A program made the translations under genes and the position numbers. 64,000 bases of DNA from Hahellaceae bacterium (GTDB lineage Bacteria > Pseudomonadota > Gammaproteobacteria > Pseudomonadales > Oleiphilaceae), in assembly GCA_016716085.1 (NCBI GenBank), contig JADJWY010000026.1:1-64000 (forward strand), given 5' to 3'. Position 1 is the first letter of the stretch. Every line of letters starts with the position of its first letter. The notes under the pieces are model-generated. The model was given only the letters and a program-made list of their open reading frames with translations. It searched no databases and was not told the origin of the DNA. Positions 1 through 10,103 of the stretch are shown here, piece by piece.

Positions 1-185
1 CGTCCAGGTCGCCTGTTTGCCGGATCGTTGTTTTTGTTTCCATCGCCAGCCTCACCGCCGTCACTCCGGATACAACGGGACCTTGCCCATTCGAAACGGC
101 CTGTACCCAGCGCCACTGATCGCCTTGCTAATACCATCGTTAGGCCGCCAACTCATCTCACCGCGCCGACATTGATACCGATGGG

Positions 186-712
186 GTGGCCATCCAGATC
201 GAAATGCAAAATCTGCAAGAAGCGATCGCCATTCTGGTAGAAAACCAAAGCCTGACCCGTGACTCATTGGATCGCTTAGATAGCCCCTCTCCACGCCAAG
301 CGTCGAAGCATCAAACGAAGTCTCTAAATCCCAACAAGCCGCGCAAGAGGATCAGGTACGCATGCAGAACCGCTTTCTGGCATTGGATAACCGGCTGTTG
401 CCAGCTACCGACACTGAATGGGCAGGCGACGCTAGATCGTATAGAGAACAGTCTGCAAAATCCGAGCTTGGCTACTTCACGCCGACTCAATCCCAATGTG
501 GCAGCTCACTCTGCAAGGTTGAAATGGCCCTCCCCCAACCAGCAATAATAATCAGAGGAAGCCCTGCAGAAAATGTCCACTCACCGTATGGGATGGCCCA
601 ACCGTTTTTGAGGTGAACGAAGCGGGTCAGGCGATTTTCTATATCGCCCGAAATGAGCGGGGACTTTATCGACTAACCGGCAAAACCAGTTGGCTCAGAG
701 GTGAGGCGCGTT
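186..712 (+). pseudogene. Degenerate gene for an unidentified Cys-containing protein
   Basis: Three overlapping plus-strand frames read like one decayed protein. The first part (from GTG at 186) has a coiled-coil-like stretch, QNLQEAIAILVENQSLT. The middle frame carries a C-x5-C pattern (QCGSSLCKVE). The last part ends in GLYRLTGKTSW and a stop at 710-712. The frames can be joined only by small indels, so the gene is broken. I do not recognise the family; the CxSSLCKVE-like motif resembles small periplasmic hypothetical proteins of proteobacteria, but that is a resemblance only. Confidence 0.3.
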
Positions 713-1256
713 AGCAAAGAGCGCCTCTTCGTCACGCCGTTGATCTCGTCGTGAAACCCGCCTTGTATCGTGCCTTCGATGCGCATCACCATGTAACCGT
801 GTAGCACGACCAGAGCGCACTCGCGCGGGTCTCATTGCTGAATAGCGGTGTCCCCACCCGTCGAAGCCATGCACTGCATTAAACGCCTGTACAGGATTTC
901 AACCTGGTCTGTAAGCCTGCGTCTTTCGCATTGAGATCTCCTTATCAGAAACATCATCCGATAACGATCTTGGATAGCGTAGCCCATAGTTCAGGGTAAT
1001 TCGATATAAAGCCTTGAGAGCACTCTCATCCCCGAGACACCCACGTCGTCCTAGGAAGGTTGCTGAGCCAGGGACAGTTCATCAAAACACACTTCAGCCA
1101 TCCTGGCCAGTAAGTCTTTCCGAGTTGCAAAGCGATTCGCTGGCAGAATGGCCACCCCAAGTTCCCGCGCCAGCTGACGAATGCTGACCGCCTCTAAACC
1201 CTCTGTGTCGAGTACCCGTAACGCGACCTCGAGCAGCGACGCTTTAAATCCCCATG
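673..1256 (-). pseudogene. TetR-family regulator remnant
   Basis: Reading leftwards from 1256, a clear TetR N-terminal DNA-binding domain is visible (LLEVALRVLDTEGLEAVSIR, then QLARELGV), followed by RKDLLARMAEVCFDEL and a stop at 1051-1053. Farther down, in shifted frames, come stretches typical of a TetR C-terminal ligand domain (YRMMF, then ALVVLHGYMVMRIEGTIQ), ending near 673. At least two frameshifts separate these parts, and the residues after LGV are altered, so no functional repressor is expected. Twin palindromes upstream of the crotonase remnant at 3654-3703 would fit a TetR operator, but linking them to this gene is inference. Confidence 0.6.
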
Positions 1257-2339
1257 GTGGTAGGCTCGCCCCTTCGACATTGAGAGCGTCCAGAGTTACC
1301 CCTCATATTGACATCGTCCATATTGTTTCACCGCCCAACCTCAAAAAGGAAAGCCTGATGTCGCCCCACCTGATCATAGGCCTTTATTCGGACAAATGCT
1401 CCTGAGTCTGCTAATTTACATCCTCTCCTGCAGCGCAAGAAAGCCGCTACTAAAGCCAAACAGGTCGACCTGAAGAGGGCAGCCCTGGAGGCAGAGGCAT
1501 GGCCCCTCGCCTGTCTAACAGGCAACAACAACATTTGAAACTAAGCCCGAAACACCTGTCATCTTTTACATGCTGGGGCTGATTGCACGTCTCCACCTCA
1601 ACGCAGTGACGTCCTCTTCCTGACTCTCGCCCGGCTCCAGGTCGTTTCCCGTTTGCTCACGCTCTGATCCACATCACCTCAACCTTCTTCCCTTGTGATG
1701 AAACTATTTGCCTTGGGGATGGCGACGCTGCTGGTGATGATGATCCTGTTGGGCCGGCAGGTGGGGACCGGCCGGTTAATTAAATGGCTATCACTTGATC
1801 ACCGAAGGATGATCAATCACTATCTTCCACAGTCCGTCTGCCCGGCGTCGCAACACCGCAACGGACAGTGAGAGTGTGTTGCCTTGAGAATCCGGGAGCG
1901 CTCCATTTCATGAGATGCAGTGCGACGTCCCTGGACACGACAAATCCGATGGGCGCCATAGGTAATGCAGCCCCTGCAGGAAGCATTTCCGAAACAGGCC
2001 CGTTAAGTCCTCCTGCCCCTGACTTCCTGCCCGGCATCCTCACGATGTCGGCCTCGGATGAATAGGTTGCCGAATTTTTTTCAAGGTCCCCGGCAGCAAC
2101 CGCCGTGGTCATGGTTTCAATGGGGACTTGTGGATAGTCTGTGCCGGTGTCATCGTTTTCTCCCTCTGAAGGGTCTTGGCCCGTGTGGCTGAATAGAGCA
2201 ACGACAGCATGACGCAGTGTGTGTCAGAAAGTGGTAGTGGTGTTAAAGCCTTCTCCCTACGACGCGATACCGTTATAGGGATTCCAAGTCCGTCCATCTG
2301 CGGTCATGCACGCCAACACGAGACTGTTCTGACTTTTCA
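1257..2339. other. Gene-poor decayed stretch
   Basis: No gene can be supported here. A short plus-strand frame from ATG 1698 starts with a hydrophobic segment (FALGMATLLVMMILL), and a minus-strand frame at 1813-2112 is open for 99 codons, but neither resembles a known family. Given the pseudogenes on both sides, this is probably decayed coding sequence. Confidence 0.4.
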
Positions 2340-2913
2340 ATTGCCTGATAATATGTAGCGTGCGACGCACTTCCCGTCACGGCACGCTTCCTCGCTGACG
2401 AAATGGGTGTTTCGCTTCGCACACCTTTACCGGGATATTGCCGATTTGCAGGCAATGGGCGCACCGATTCGTGGGGAAGGCGGTGTCGACGATGTCCTCG
2501 AATCTGGTTACTTTTTCGTCCAGCGCTTATCGAAGAGGAACTTCCAGCATTGGCCAGGTCCGATTGGCTACGCGCAGTGATGCTCGGCTATCTGAAGAAG
2601 CGCAGCGTGCGACCGCCAAAATCGCTTCGGCCGTCACCGATGATGCTCTGTCGTTTCTTTCTGGACACAGCCCCACTGGAAGCGGGTCCCACAGCCGCCA
2701 AATGCACCGCTCCCGCTTCACTAACCTTTGCGCAAAGCCATTCAACACCGACGTAAACTTCAAATCGACTATGAGCGTCTTGACGGAGTTCAGACCACGC
2801 GTCTGGCTCGCCCATTAGGGCTGACCGTTTTTGATTCCGTGTGGCTACTATCCATCTGGTGCGAGACCGCCAACGACTTTCGACACCTGCGGGTCGATCG
2901 CATCAGCGTGTGA
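2340..2913 (+). pseudogene. WYL-domain (YafY-type) transcription regulator, frameshifted
   Basis: The parts of a DeoR-type HTH plus WYL regulator lie in order but in different frames. First comes PVTARFLADEMGVSLRT (HTH). After a one-base slip near 2422 comes LYRDIADLQAMGAPIRGEGG. Then SEEAQRATAKIASAVTD (linker) is in another frame. Last is LRKAIQHRRKLQIDYERLDG, continuing to RPLGLTVFDSVWLLSIWCE and a stop at 2911-2913 (WYL domain). Family members are about 230-320 residues and sense small ligands or nucleic acid through the WYL fold. Several indels make this copy non-functional. Confidence 0.7.
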
Positions 2914-3653
2914 AGAAACGGGGTGAAACGTTTCGGCATGAGTGGGGCAAACGTTTCAGCGACTGCGTGCTGCGTGAGAAAAGTGCTCCTAAGCAGTAAC
3001 GGTCTGGCAGGATGGCTGGGCCAGCAAACACCCGCCGCCCAACACCAGTCCTGAATCGTTTCTGCCGTCTGACGCGTGCGCCTAACATCTCTGCTAAGGC
3101 CAGACCGCTCAGAAACCGCTGACTCAGGCGTAAATAACGTGGCAAAATGCGGCGAAGGGCCCACCTCAGAAAACACTTCGTTGATCACTCCGCTCGCTCG
3201 CCTCGGCCTGCCCTCTGCTTTGGCAAAGCCTCTTTCAGATCCGGTCAGTCCGGGCCGCCGCCCATAGTTCCATTTCAGCCATAAACGCCGGTTGCAAAAC
3301 TCATCTGTGCCAACGTGCGAATGGCCCCTCAACCGGCTTTCATAGCGTGCCATCTCGGGTTTAGCTGCCTCGATTGCCACGAACTCTTTTCGTCTCACCA
3401 GCTCTGCAACCGTAGCCGATAAGAGCTGCGCATGCCTCGGAAAATGACGCAATAACGCGCCCCCGGCTGCTCCCCGCCCGTCGTTGAACTTCTAACGTGG
3501 TCGCATGTTGACCCCAATCTAGGGCTGACGGCACGCATCGAGGAGAAGCCGTCTTGAGCAAAGTCCCGCGCCATTACCTATCCTCTGTTGCCAAAGTTTA
3601 CCGCCGGTTTTCGTCATCCTCACCCGAACATCCCCTGTGCAGCCCACCAAAAG
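2914..3653. other. No recognisable gene
   Basis: A 220-codon minus-strand frame covers 2790-3452 but overlaps the WYL remnant antisense, has no recognisable domain and no clear ribosome site. The stretch is best read as decayed or intergenic DNA between pseudogenes. Confidence 0.4.
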
Positions 3654-3703
3654 AGTCAGTATTGACTGGTTCACCCTGAAAAAGATACAGTCAGCAATGA
3701 CTG
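3654..3703 (+). promoter_or_regulatory. Promoter with two palindromic operators
   Basis: Two related palindromes sit 17-66 bases before the crotonase start: AGTCAGTATTGACT (3654-3667) and CAGTCAGCAATGACTG (3688-3703). They share the half-site AGTCA and are 34 bases apart start to start. The first contains a TTGACT that can serve as -35, with a weak -10 (GATACA, 3684-3689) 16 bases on, so a bound repressor would cover the promoter. The arrangement is typical of TetR-type control of acyl-CoA genes; the regulator is not identified. Confidence 0.5.
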
Positions 3704-3719
3704 TTTAGTGGAGATGACA

Positions 3720-4622
3720 ATGCCAGACTTTGAAACCCTGACTATACACACAGACGAACACCACCCTCGCCTGGCCCGACTCCGGTTGAACCGGCCAGAA
3801 CGCTTGAATGCCATTACCAACCAAACGCCCCGCGATATCCGCGCTGCCGTTGCCTGGGCTGAGTCCAATAAATCTATACACGTCATCATTGTCGAAGGCG
3901 CCGGTAAAGGCTTCTGTGGTGGCTATGATCTGGTGGACTCTGCGGAAACGCTGCAAGAACATCCCTGCCAACAGGAAAGCACGCCGTGGGACCCCATGGT
4001 GGACTATGCCTTCATGAAACAAAATACCGAGGATTTCATGAGCCTGTGGCGCTGCCGTAAGCCGACGATTGCCAAGGTGCATGGTGCCGCGGTCGCCGGT
4101 GGCAGTGACATCGCCATGTGTTGCGATCTTCTGGTGATGGCCGAGGATGCCCGAATTGGTTACATGCCCACCCGGGTGTGGGGTTGCCCGACCACTGCAA
4201 TGTGGACCTTTCGCCTGGGTTTCGCCCGCGCTAAACAGCTTATGTTCACAGGCGATACTCTGGATGGAAAAATGGCTGCTGAGTGGGGGCTAGCGAATGT
4301 ATCTGTGCCACTGGAAAACGAAGCCGCTACGCTGAAATTAGCCAACCGAATTGCAAGCGTTCCCTCCTCCCACCTCACGATGCATAAAATGGTGGTCAAT
4401 CAGGTGATGCTGACAATGGGGCTTGAGCAGACCAGATGATGGCCACTGTGTTCGATGGCATCACCCGTCATAATCCCGAAGGCATGTGGTTTCGCCGTTA
4501 TGCACAGGCCGAAGGATTTAAAGCCCGATTGAATGGCGTGACAGTGGGAAGCCCCATTCCCTAGGCGATGAGCCCGGAGAAAGATCCGTGAACTGGAGGC
4601 GCTAGTCAAGGCGAAGGGTTAA
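3720..4622 (+). pseudogene. Crotonase / enoyl-CoA hydratase family protein with frameshifted C-terminus
   Basis: The first 240 codons form a good crotonase: LRLNRPERLNAI, the oxyanion-hole segment GKGFCGGYDL, and HGAAVAGGSDIAMCCDLLVM with the second glycine pair. The family hydrates or otherwise modifies enoyl-CoA thioesters. The start is ATG 3720 behind GGAGATGACA; an ATG at 3708 is possible. The frame stops at 4437-4439, but family-like sequence continues in other frames (MMATVFDGITRHNPEGMWF, then ELEALVKAKG to the stop at 4620-4622), so about 60 C-terminal residues are lost through at least two or three small indels. It may be dead or partly functional. Confidence 0.75.
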
Positions 4623-4749
4623 CCCCTGGCTGAGAAGATACTGCAGATTCAGCGTACTCCTAATGCGGACATCTACCTCAACTCACGACGGGACAACTGC
4701 TGCTCACCTGCACGGAGAGACCATAGCCCAACCCACCTGCCAGTGAGGA

Positions 4750-5426
4750 TTAACCTGCCAGCTTCACCTGCGCAGATACATCTGTCATCAGACCAGTAAT
4801 ATCCTCGAACTCCAAATAAAACTGGCGCCACCGCTCAGCGCCCCAGTCAGTGTAAACACAATTCGCGTACAACCCCGCATTAGGTAGGGTGCCGTAATGG
4901 TTAGGAGACGGCGCGCTGAACATTGGAACTACAAGAATCGTTGTACGCCGCAATCGCGCCCTCAAACGCCAATTCAACCGGGATCACATGCAGACCACCA
5001 TTCACGCTTAGCCCCAGCGTGTCTCCTGATAAAAGTCGTAGGCGTGTTTAAACGATGGATGTCATAGTTCAGTCGGGTTGTCAGCTGACCACCGGCTTGA
5101 ACCTGATAGACACCTCGTCAGTTTCGAATTCAAACGCCTCAGTGACCGGCTCTGACTGCCTTCGCGATGAAGACGAAAAGATGAAGGACTAACATGGTGG
5201 CGGTCTTACGAAACCCGTATCCACTAAACTGGGGTAAAAGAGTTTTCGGTCAATCTGAATCCCGCCAAAATCAAGATCGATCGTGCCTGCGCCGTTCAGC
5301 AGATAGCCGGTGAAAGTGGATTCAGACTGAGCATAGATACCCCCTACAGCTATTTCCCAGCCATTTGCCAATGCGGGCATTGAGAATGCCCGTTAATAGT
5401 GCCATGCCTATAAACCAATGTTTCAT
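4750..5426 (-). pseudogene. Decayed exported beta-barrel-like protein
   Basis: An ATG at 5426 behind GAGGAAAAAT begins a signal peptide (MKHWFIGMALLTGIL) that shifts frame by one base just before the predicted cleavage site ALANG. Then come GWEIAVGGIYAQSESTFTGY and DLDFGGIQIDRKLFY, and a stop at 5189. Downstream, other frames hold similar strand-like pieces (YDFYQETRWGLSVNGGLHV; WRQFYLEFEDITGLMTDV), ending with a stop at 4750-4752. Alternating hydrophobic residues suggest an outer-membrane barrel. It is divergent from the dioxygenase remnant, with 67 bases between the starts. Confidence 0.5.
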
Positions 5427-5493
5427 ATTATTTTTCCTCTTTTCGAAGTACTATTCTAGCATTGCTGACAGGGATGTATCAGAGGAGAAATCG

Positions 5494-6438
5494 ATGAAGA
5501 ATCCATCATGGACACGACAGGACATTCAAGAAAGAATGGGGCATTGGATTCACTCGCTTTCGCCAGAGGAAGTCGACGAAATCCTGCAGGGGGCACCTTC
5601 GTCCCTCGACAGAATCATTCAAACAGCGTTGCAGGAACTCGAAACAAAGAGTGGCGTCTTTCTCTTTCGGAACTTTCCTCTTATTGCCGACATTGAGGTG
5701 CAAAAGTCCACCTACCTGCACTTTGGAGATTGTCTCGGCCAACCCGTTTCACAAGATAGACAGGCAAGCAAAATTGTCGATATTCGCAAGACCCAGGCAA
5801 GTTTTGATGACGCCGTGCACTATAAAGCAAAAGTGGGGGGGCAATTAAGCCGCCCCTATGAAACCTCTGTAGCATTTTCCTGTCACGCCGACCCGTGTGA
5901 TGTGGCCGGACTGCTCTGCTTACAGTCTGCCGCAGAGGGGTGGTGAAACACTGCTGGTCAGTGCCGTTGAAGCCTGGACGCGTCTGGAAAACACACAACC
6001 TGACCTCGCCCGGGTATTATGCGAACCCTTTCCGTATGCCCGTCCCGGCAAAGAGGGAAGCTTTCACGCCATACCCGTATTTAGCTGGCATGACGGTTTT
6101 TTTAAATCGCACGTCGTACCCGAACTCATTCTTCTCTCGCAGGGAAAGCCTGGCATTCCTACTTTAACGGCATTGCAGAAAGAAGCGCTTAACGCTTTCG
6201 TAAATATCTGCCGAGCCCCTGATTTAGTCTACATGCTTACCCTTAAACCCGGTGATTTGCTCTCGTGAACAATCACACTGTTTTACACGGACGCAACCAA
6301 TTCCAGGATAATGATGATCCGCGGCATCTCCTGCGTCTTTGGCTCGCGGTCAGCAATAGCCGCCCTCTCGACCCCATTCACGCAAGCTGGTTTGGCTCCA
6401 GCGAAGCCGGGGCGCGCCGGGGAGGCTATGGGCCTTAA
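5494..6438 (+). pseudogene. TauD/TfdA-like Fe(II)/2-oxoglutarate dioxygenase, frameshifted
   Basis: The gene starts at ATG 5494 after AGAGGAG. The fold signature is present: the H-x-D iron site in SCHADPCDVAGLLCLQSA, the distal histidine in NNHTVLHGRNQF, and the arginine after it in HLLRLWLAV. The family hydroxylates small substrates using iron and 2-oxoglutarate. Two one- or two-base slips break the frame, one near 5937 (stop just after AAEGW) and one near 6265 (stop after GDLLS). A clean reading would give about 315 residues ending at 6438. It lies 20 bases before the CPBP gene and was probably co-transcribed with it. Confidence 0.7.
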
Positions 6439-6458
6439 CCAAGGCTCTACCTAACGCC

Positions 6459-7328
6459 ATGGAAGCACTCTTACCCTTATTGCCTCATACGCTTCTCGCC
6501 TGCGTCTTGCTTAACTGGCTGGTATGGGCCAACCGACCGCTGGAGGCGCGATGGGGCAGTCTTGGCCTGACATCGTTAGCCCTCCTCGTAGCCATCCTGG
6601 ACCATCAAGTACCTTGGTGGGGGACGCTCGTAATGTTGACGTCCCTGCTCCTGACACTGGGAAGTAGCGCAATCTACTCCCCTTCCAAAGGTTTCCTGGC
6701 ACTATTAATCAGCCTGCAAGGAAGTCTGGCTTTCGCACTGGCCGTTCATGTCTTTGGCTGGCAGAGCGTCATGCTGGATCCGGCATTATCGTTGGGAGGC
6801 GAACCGTTTGCCTGGAAAGCGCATTTCGACAAGTCGTTTGCGGCAGCTTTGATTGCACTTTTTCTTTTGATGCAACCTCCGTCAGACCAGTGCCCTGGCT
6901 CCCTTATGCGACCTCGAATGATTCTACTGACCGTTTCAGGAACGCTGATATTAACGGGACTGACGCTGTGCATGGGGGCCTCGCTGAATCCGAAGTTAGG
7001 CTGGGCAGCGATCGGATTTTTGCTGACCAACCTATTGTTTACCGTCATCCCGGAAGAGCTCTTTTTTCGTGGCTTGATTCAGGCCTACCTGCCAAAGGGT
7101 AATCTACAAAAAAATACGCTAACGGTTAGCTTAACTGCTCTATTTTTTACCCTTGCACATTATTCCAGTAGTATTAGCGTGTCCTACCTGGGCCTCGTTT
7201 TCATCGCCGGTCTTCTTTACGCGGCGGTCTATCAGCTCAGTCGATCTATTCCTTTATCAATCGCTGCGCATTTGACGGTGAATGCAGCCTCAGTCTTACT
7301 CTTTGATTATCCCATTCGACTAGCCTAA
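6459..7328 (+). CDS. CPBP-family intramembrane metalloprotease
   Basis: This intact 289-residue polytopic inner-membrane protein carries the CPBP (CAAX protease/bacteriocin-processing, Abi) signature: EE199-200 and Arg204 in PEELFFRG, His234 in FTLAHY, and His271/Asn275 in AHLTVNA. These residues form the glutamate/histidine metal site of the family. About eight hydrophobic segments are visible. Members cleave prenylated or membrane-bound peptides or act as bacteriocin immunity proteins; the substrate here is unknown. It follows the broken dioxygenase closely in the same direction and converges on marC. Confidence 0.85.
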   Translation: MEALLPLLPHTLLACVLLNWLVWANRPLEARWGSLGLTSLALLVAILDHQVPWWGTLVMLTSLLLTLGSSAIYSPSKGFLALLISLQGSLAFALAVHVFGWQSVMLDPALSLGGEPFAWKAHFDKSFAAALIALFLLMQPPSDQCPGSLMRPRMILLTVSGTLILTGLTLCMGASLNPKLGWAAIGFLLTNLLFTVIPEELFFRGLIQAYLPKGNLQKNTLTVSLTALFFTLAHYSSSISVSYLGLVFIAGLLYAAVYQLSRSIPLSIAAHLTVNAASVLLFDYPIRLA

Positions 7329-7362
7329 ACCACGCGGTCGCTACAATATCGCCAAACGTGTC

Positions 7363-7971
7363 TCACAAGTTAAAATAACTGCTGATGCCCGCAAGTGTAT
7401 TGGTGGTTGCCACCGCAGCCAGGATAAGCCCCATGACCCGACTCACGACACTCGCTCCCGCATTACCAATCAATCGGTGAATGCTGCTGGCCATTAGCAT
7501 GAGTACCATGGTCAGGAGTACGACAGAAATCATGACGCCTGCGATCTGAACTTGCTGACCAATTTCGACTTTGGCATTTTCTGTCATGAGCACGGCAGCC
7601 AACATGGCGCCAGGCCCTGCAATCGACGGCACCGCCAAAGGAAAGAACGCTGTTTCATGGTGCTTTTCAGCCAAGCGCGTTTCTTCTTCCGGCTTACTTT
7701 CACCAAAGATCATCGAAAGCGCAAACAGGAACAAAACGATGCCGCCTGCGATCTGGAAGGCAGACAGAGGAATCGACATCGCCGTCAGAATCAACTCACC
7801 CACCGCCACAAAAAACAAAAGAACCAAGGCTGCAACCGCACTCGAAATCAGGGCGATTTTCCGTTTAGCTTTGGTGTCAAAACCCTGGGTAACGGCGATA
7901 AAGACCGGCACCGTCCCAACCGGATCAATCACGGCGAAAAAGACAATAAAGGTGGCGACGAAATCGATCAT
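7363..7971 (-). CDS. MarC-family (UPF0056) inner-membrane protein
   Basis: A 202-residue protein with six hydrophobic segments and the family hallmarks FAVIDPVGTVPVF near the N-terminus and PLAVPSIAGPGAM in the middle. A TTG at 7980 is also open, but ATG 7971 fits the family start (MIDFVATFIVFF). That ATG overlaps the stop of the upstream exported-protein gene by one base (TAATG), suggesting translational coupling. The function of the family is unsettled; the early link to multiple antibiotic resistance has not held up. The upstream IS5 insertion may have cut it off from its operon promoter. Confidence 0.85.
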   Translation of the reverse strand: MIDFVATFIVFFAVIDPVGTVPVFIAVTQGFDTKAKRKIALISSAVAALVLLFFVAVGELILTAMSIPLSAFQIAGGIVLFLFALSMIFGESKPEEETRLAEKHHETAFFPLAVPSIAGPGAMLAAVLMTENAKVEIGQQVQIAGVMISVVLLTMVLMLMASSIHRLIGNAGASVVSRVMGLILAAVATTNTLAGISSYFNL

Positions 7972-8434
7972 TAATACCAAATACTCAATGTAGCTGCAGG
8001 TATGAACGCCGATGCCACGGTTTCCGAAGGATATCCGGCAATCTGCAGTGTGCCATTAAGACCCAGTGACACCTTTTTGTAAAATACGACACCCACCTCC
8101 AGACCACCGTCGAATAAGCCTTCCGTGCCATCCACACCCGACCAGGATCGAGATCATACTCCGGGTATTGATCCGGGTTGATTTCTTCAAGATCCAGATC
8201 AGCTGAGATATTCGCGGGATTCCCGTAGCCGACGGAGACGAGGCCAAAAGACTCACGAGCCCAGGCGCTTTGAGCAATCAAAACCATCATCAAGGATACA
8301 GCCATATTCCTAAGGAAGGTCTGAATAATCCTATGTATTTTCAGGCCACTTCTGTTAGTTGATAGTTTTATCTCAAAAAATGGGTAAATCTTGTCTTTCT
8401 GCCGCTTTTGCGGCCGTCAGCGCCATTTCAGGCG

Positions 8435-8457
8435 CACCTCTCCCGTCAGGAGAGGTG
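8435..8457. terminator. Hairpin inside the IS5 left end
   Basis: A perfect 9-bp stem (CACCTCTCC / GGAGAGGTG) with a 5-base loop lies just downstream of the transposase stop. It has no T-run, so it may protect the IS from outside transcription or be a weak terminator. Confidence 0.4.
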
Positions 8458-8464
8458 ATAATGC

Positions 8465-9399
8465 CTATTGGCCATCACCAAGGTTGGCCAAGGCACACTT
8501 CGTGAATACCGCGTGGGCATTCTTGTCCAAGCCTCGGTAACGCACTTTCTTATAGCCAAATTGGCCTTTCAAAATGCCAAACAGATGCTCAACCCGCGAT
8601 CGGATTTTCGATTTGTGCCGATTGCTCGATCTCTCCTGTTCGCTCAGCTGTCGGTGACGGCTACCTTTTCGCTGGGTAAAGTCCCTAGCATTTGGTGATC
8701 GCTCGTGAATCACCCGCTTCTGCCCGGTGTAGGCAGAATCACCCCATACACGCGTTTCGTTGCCATGGAGTAAGTCGCCCAGCACTTGTGAATCATGTAC
8801 ATTGGCGGGTGTCACCACCACGGAATGAATCAGCTTGGTTTTGCTGTCCACGCCGATGTGTCTTCATCCCGAAATACCACTGGTTGCCTTTGCGCGTCTG
8901 CTTCATATCGGGATCACGCGCTTTGTCTCTATTCTTGGTGGAACTTGGGGCGTTGATGATGCTGGCATCCACAATTGTTCCCTGGACACTTTCAAGCCGC
9001 TCTCTGCGAGATATACATTGACCAGGCGAAAGAGCTCGTCACCCAGATTGTGCTTCTCCATCAAATGGCGAAATTTGCAAATGGTGGTTTCGTCCGGCAC
9101 AAGCTCTTTGCCAAGATCAATTCCGACAAACAAACGCATCGCTCTGGAATCATAAAGGGCTTCTTCAGCTCCGGGATCAGACAGCTCGAACCAGTGCTGC
9201 AGAAAATGGATTCGCAACATACGCTCCAGACCAATCGGTCTTCGACCAGCTCCTTTGGGTCCATCAGGTAGTAGGGTCTGATTGCTTCGCTCAATTCTTT
9301 CCACGGAATGATCCGATCCATTTCACTGAGGAAAACTTCCTTGCGAGTTTTCTTGCGGTAAACCTCAAAACCACTGGCCTCCAGACTCTGCTGTTTCAT
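8465..9399 (-). pseudogene. IS5-family transposase, frameshifted
   Basis: Typical IS5 segments appear in order but in different frames: TRKEVFLSEMDRIIPW (N-terminus, start ATG 9399), LERMLRIHFLQHWFELSDPG, DETTICKFRHLMEKHNLGD, and the C-terminal DDE part SKTKLIHSVVVTPANVHDSQ with SRVEHLFGILKGQFGYKKVR. At least two indels (near 9275 and near 8870) break the reading frame, so no active transposase is expected from this copy. Confidence 0.85.
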
Positions 9400-9490
9400 G
9401 GCGATTCCATTTTGTCGTTTGTCGTCTCATGGTATACGATTTCTGGAATTAATCAGAGTTGCCCTAAACAATGTCATCGCACGCCTCTCC

Positions 9491-9940
9491 TTAGCCAACA
9501 CTCAGGGGTGCGCTGCCATTTCGGGCGCGCACAGCTGCTGCGACGTCTTTAGTCACCACGGTCTTGCCAATCGGCGCGATAGATATTCCTGCCAGCTTCA
9601 GATGCTGAATACCAAACGGAATACCAATAATGGTAATGAAACAGAAAAGGGCTGACACTAAATGCCCGATCGCCAACCAGATGCCCGCAAACACACACCA
9701 CAGAATATTACCAATTAAACCGGGCATACCCGTTCCCATATCCTGAGTTGCTGTCAATTGATCCCTGGACAACACCTCTTTTCCGAAAGGAAAGAAAGAC
9801 AAATTGCCCATCACAAAACAAGCGCGTCCCCAGGGAATGCCGACGATACTGATGAACGCTACGAGCCCGATCAGCCACCAACACAGGCCCATGAAAACGC
9901 CCCCCAAAATAAACCAAAGAATGTTTCCTATTGTTCGCAT
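9491..9940 (-). CDS. yccF: YccF-family inner-membrane protein
   Basis: An intact 149-residue protein with the two tandem membrane repeats of the YccF family: GNILWFILGGVFMGLCWWL at the start and IGNILWCVFAGIWLAIGHL in the middle, each followed by a GIPWG or GIPFG motif. The start ATG 9940 follows GGAGGTACGC. The role of the family is unknown. The stop is 14 bases before the start of the small exported protein gene, so yccF, that gene and marC look like one operon, now cut by the IS. Confidence 0.88.
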   Translation of the reverse strand: MRTIGNILWFILGGVFMGLCWWLIGLVAFISIVGIPWGRACFVMGNLSFFPFGKEVLSRDQLTATQDMGTGMPGLIGNILWCVFAGIWLAIGHLVSALFCFITIIGIPFGIQHLKLAGISIAPIGKTVVTKDVAAAVRARNGSAPLSVG

Positions 9941-10103
9941 GCGTACCTCCGTGTTGTTGTAAAAGCTTCAGAGCTCAGGGATAAAGACCAATAAATCCGT
10001 CACACCGTAGTCGCCCCCCAACTGAGAAAACAATGTACTGACCTGACCGCGATGGGACTTTAGTGACATCATTTATTGATCTTTAGCGCCGATGCGCTCA
10101 TGG

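Larger units (their letters stand above)
8314..9463 (-). mobile_element. IS5-family insertion sequence, complete ends
   Basis: The element is 1150 bp with imperfect terminal inverted repeats (GGAAGGTCTGAATAATCC on the left, GGCAACTCTGATTAATTCC as the complement of the right end). The 4-bp target duplication CTAA lies at 8310-8313 and 9464-9467, matching the YTAR preference of the IS5 group. It carries one transposase gene, itself frameshifted, so it is not autonomous. It sits inside the signal-peptide codons of a small exported protein. Confidence 0.88.
7971..9477 (-). pseudogene. Small exported protein gene split by an IS5-type element
   Basis: The right part begins at ATG 9477 after GGAGAGGCGTGCG and encodes MTLF before the IS. 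The left part resumes at 8313. Joined across the target duplication, the N-terminus reads MTLFRNMAVSLMMVLIAQSA and then WA, a normal signal peptide. The mature part (FGLVSVGYGNPANISADLDL) continues to a one-base slip near 8145, after which FDGGLEVGVVFYKKVSLGLN follows in the next frame to a stop overlapping marC. Size (about 115 residues) and strand-like pattern suggest a small periplasmic or outer-membrane protein. The gene is thus broken twice. It lies between yccF and marC, probably one operon. Confidence 0.65.

Noticed and set aside
2790..3452. 220-codon minus-strand open frame
   Set aside because: Antisense to the WYL remnant, low-complexity basic composition, no domain and no ribosome site.
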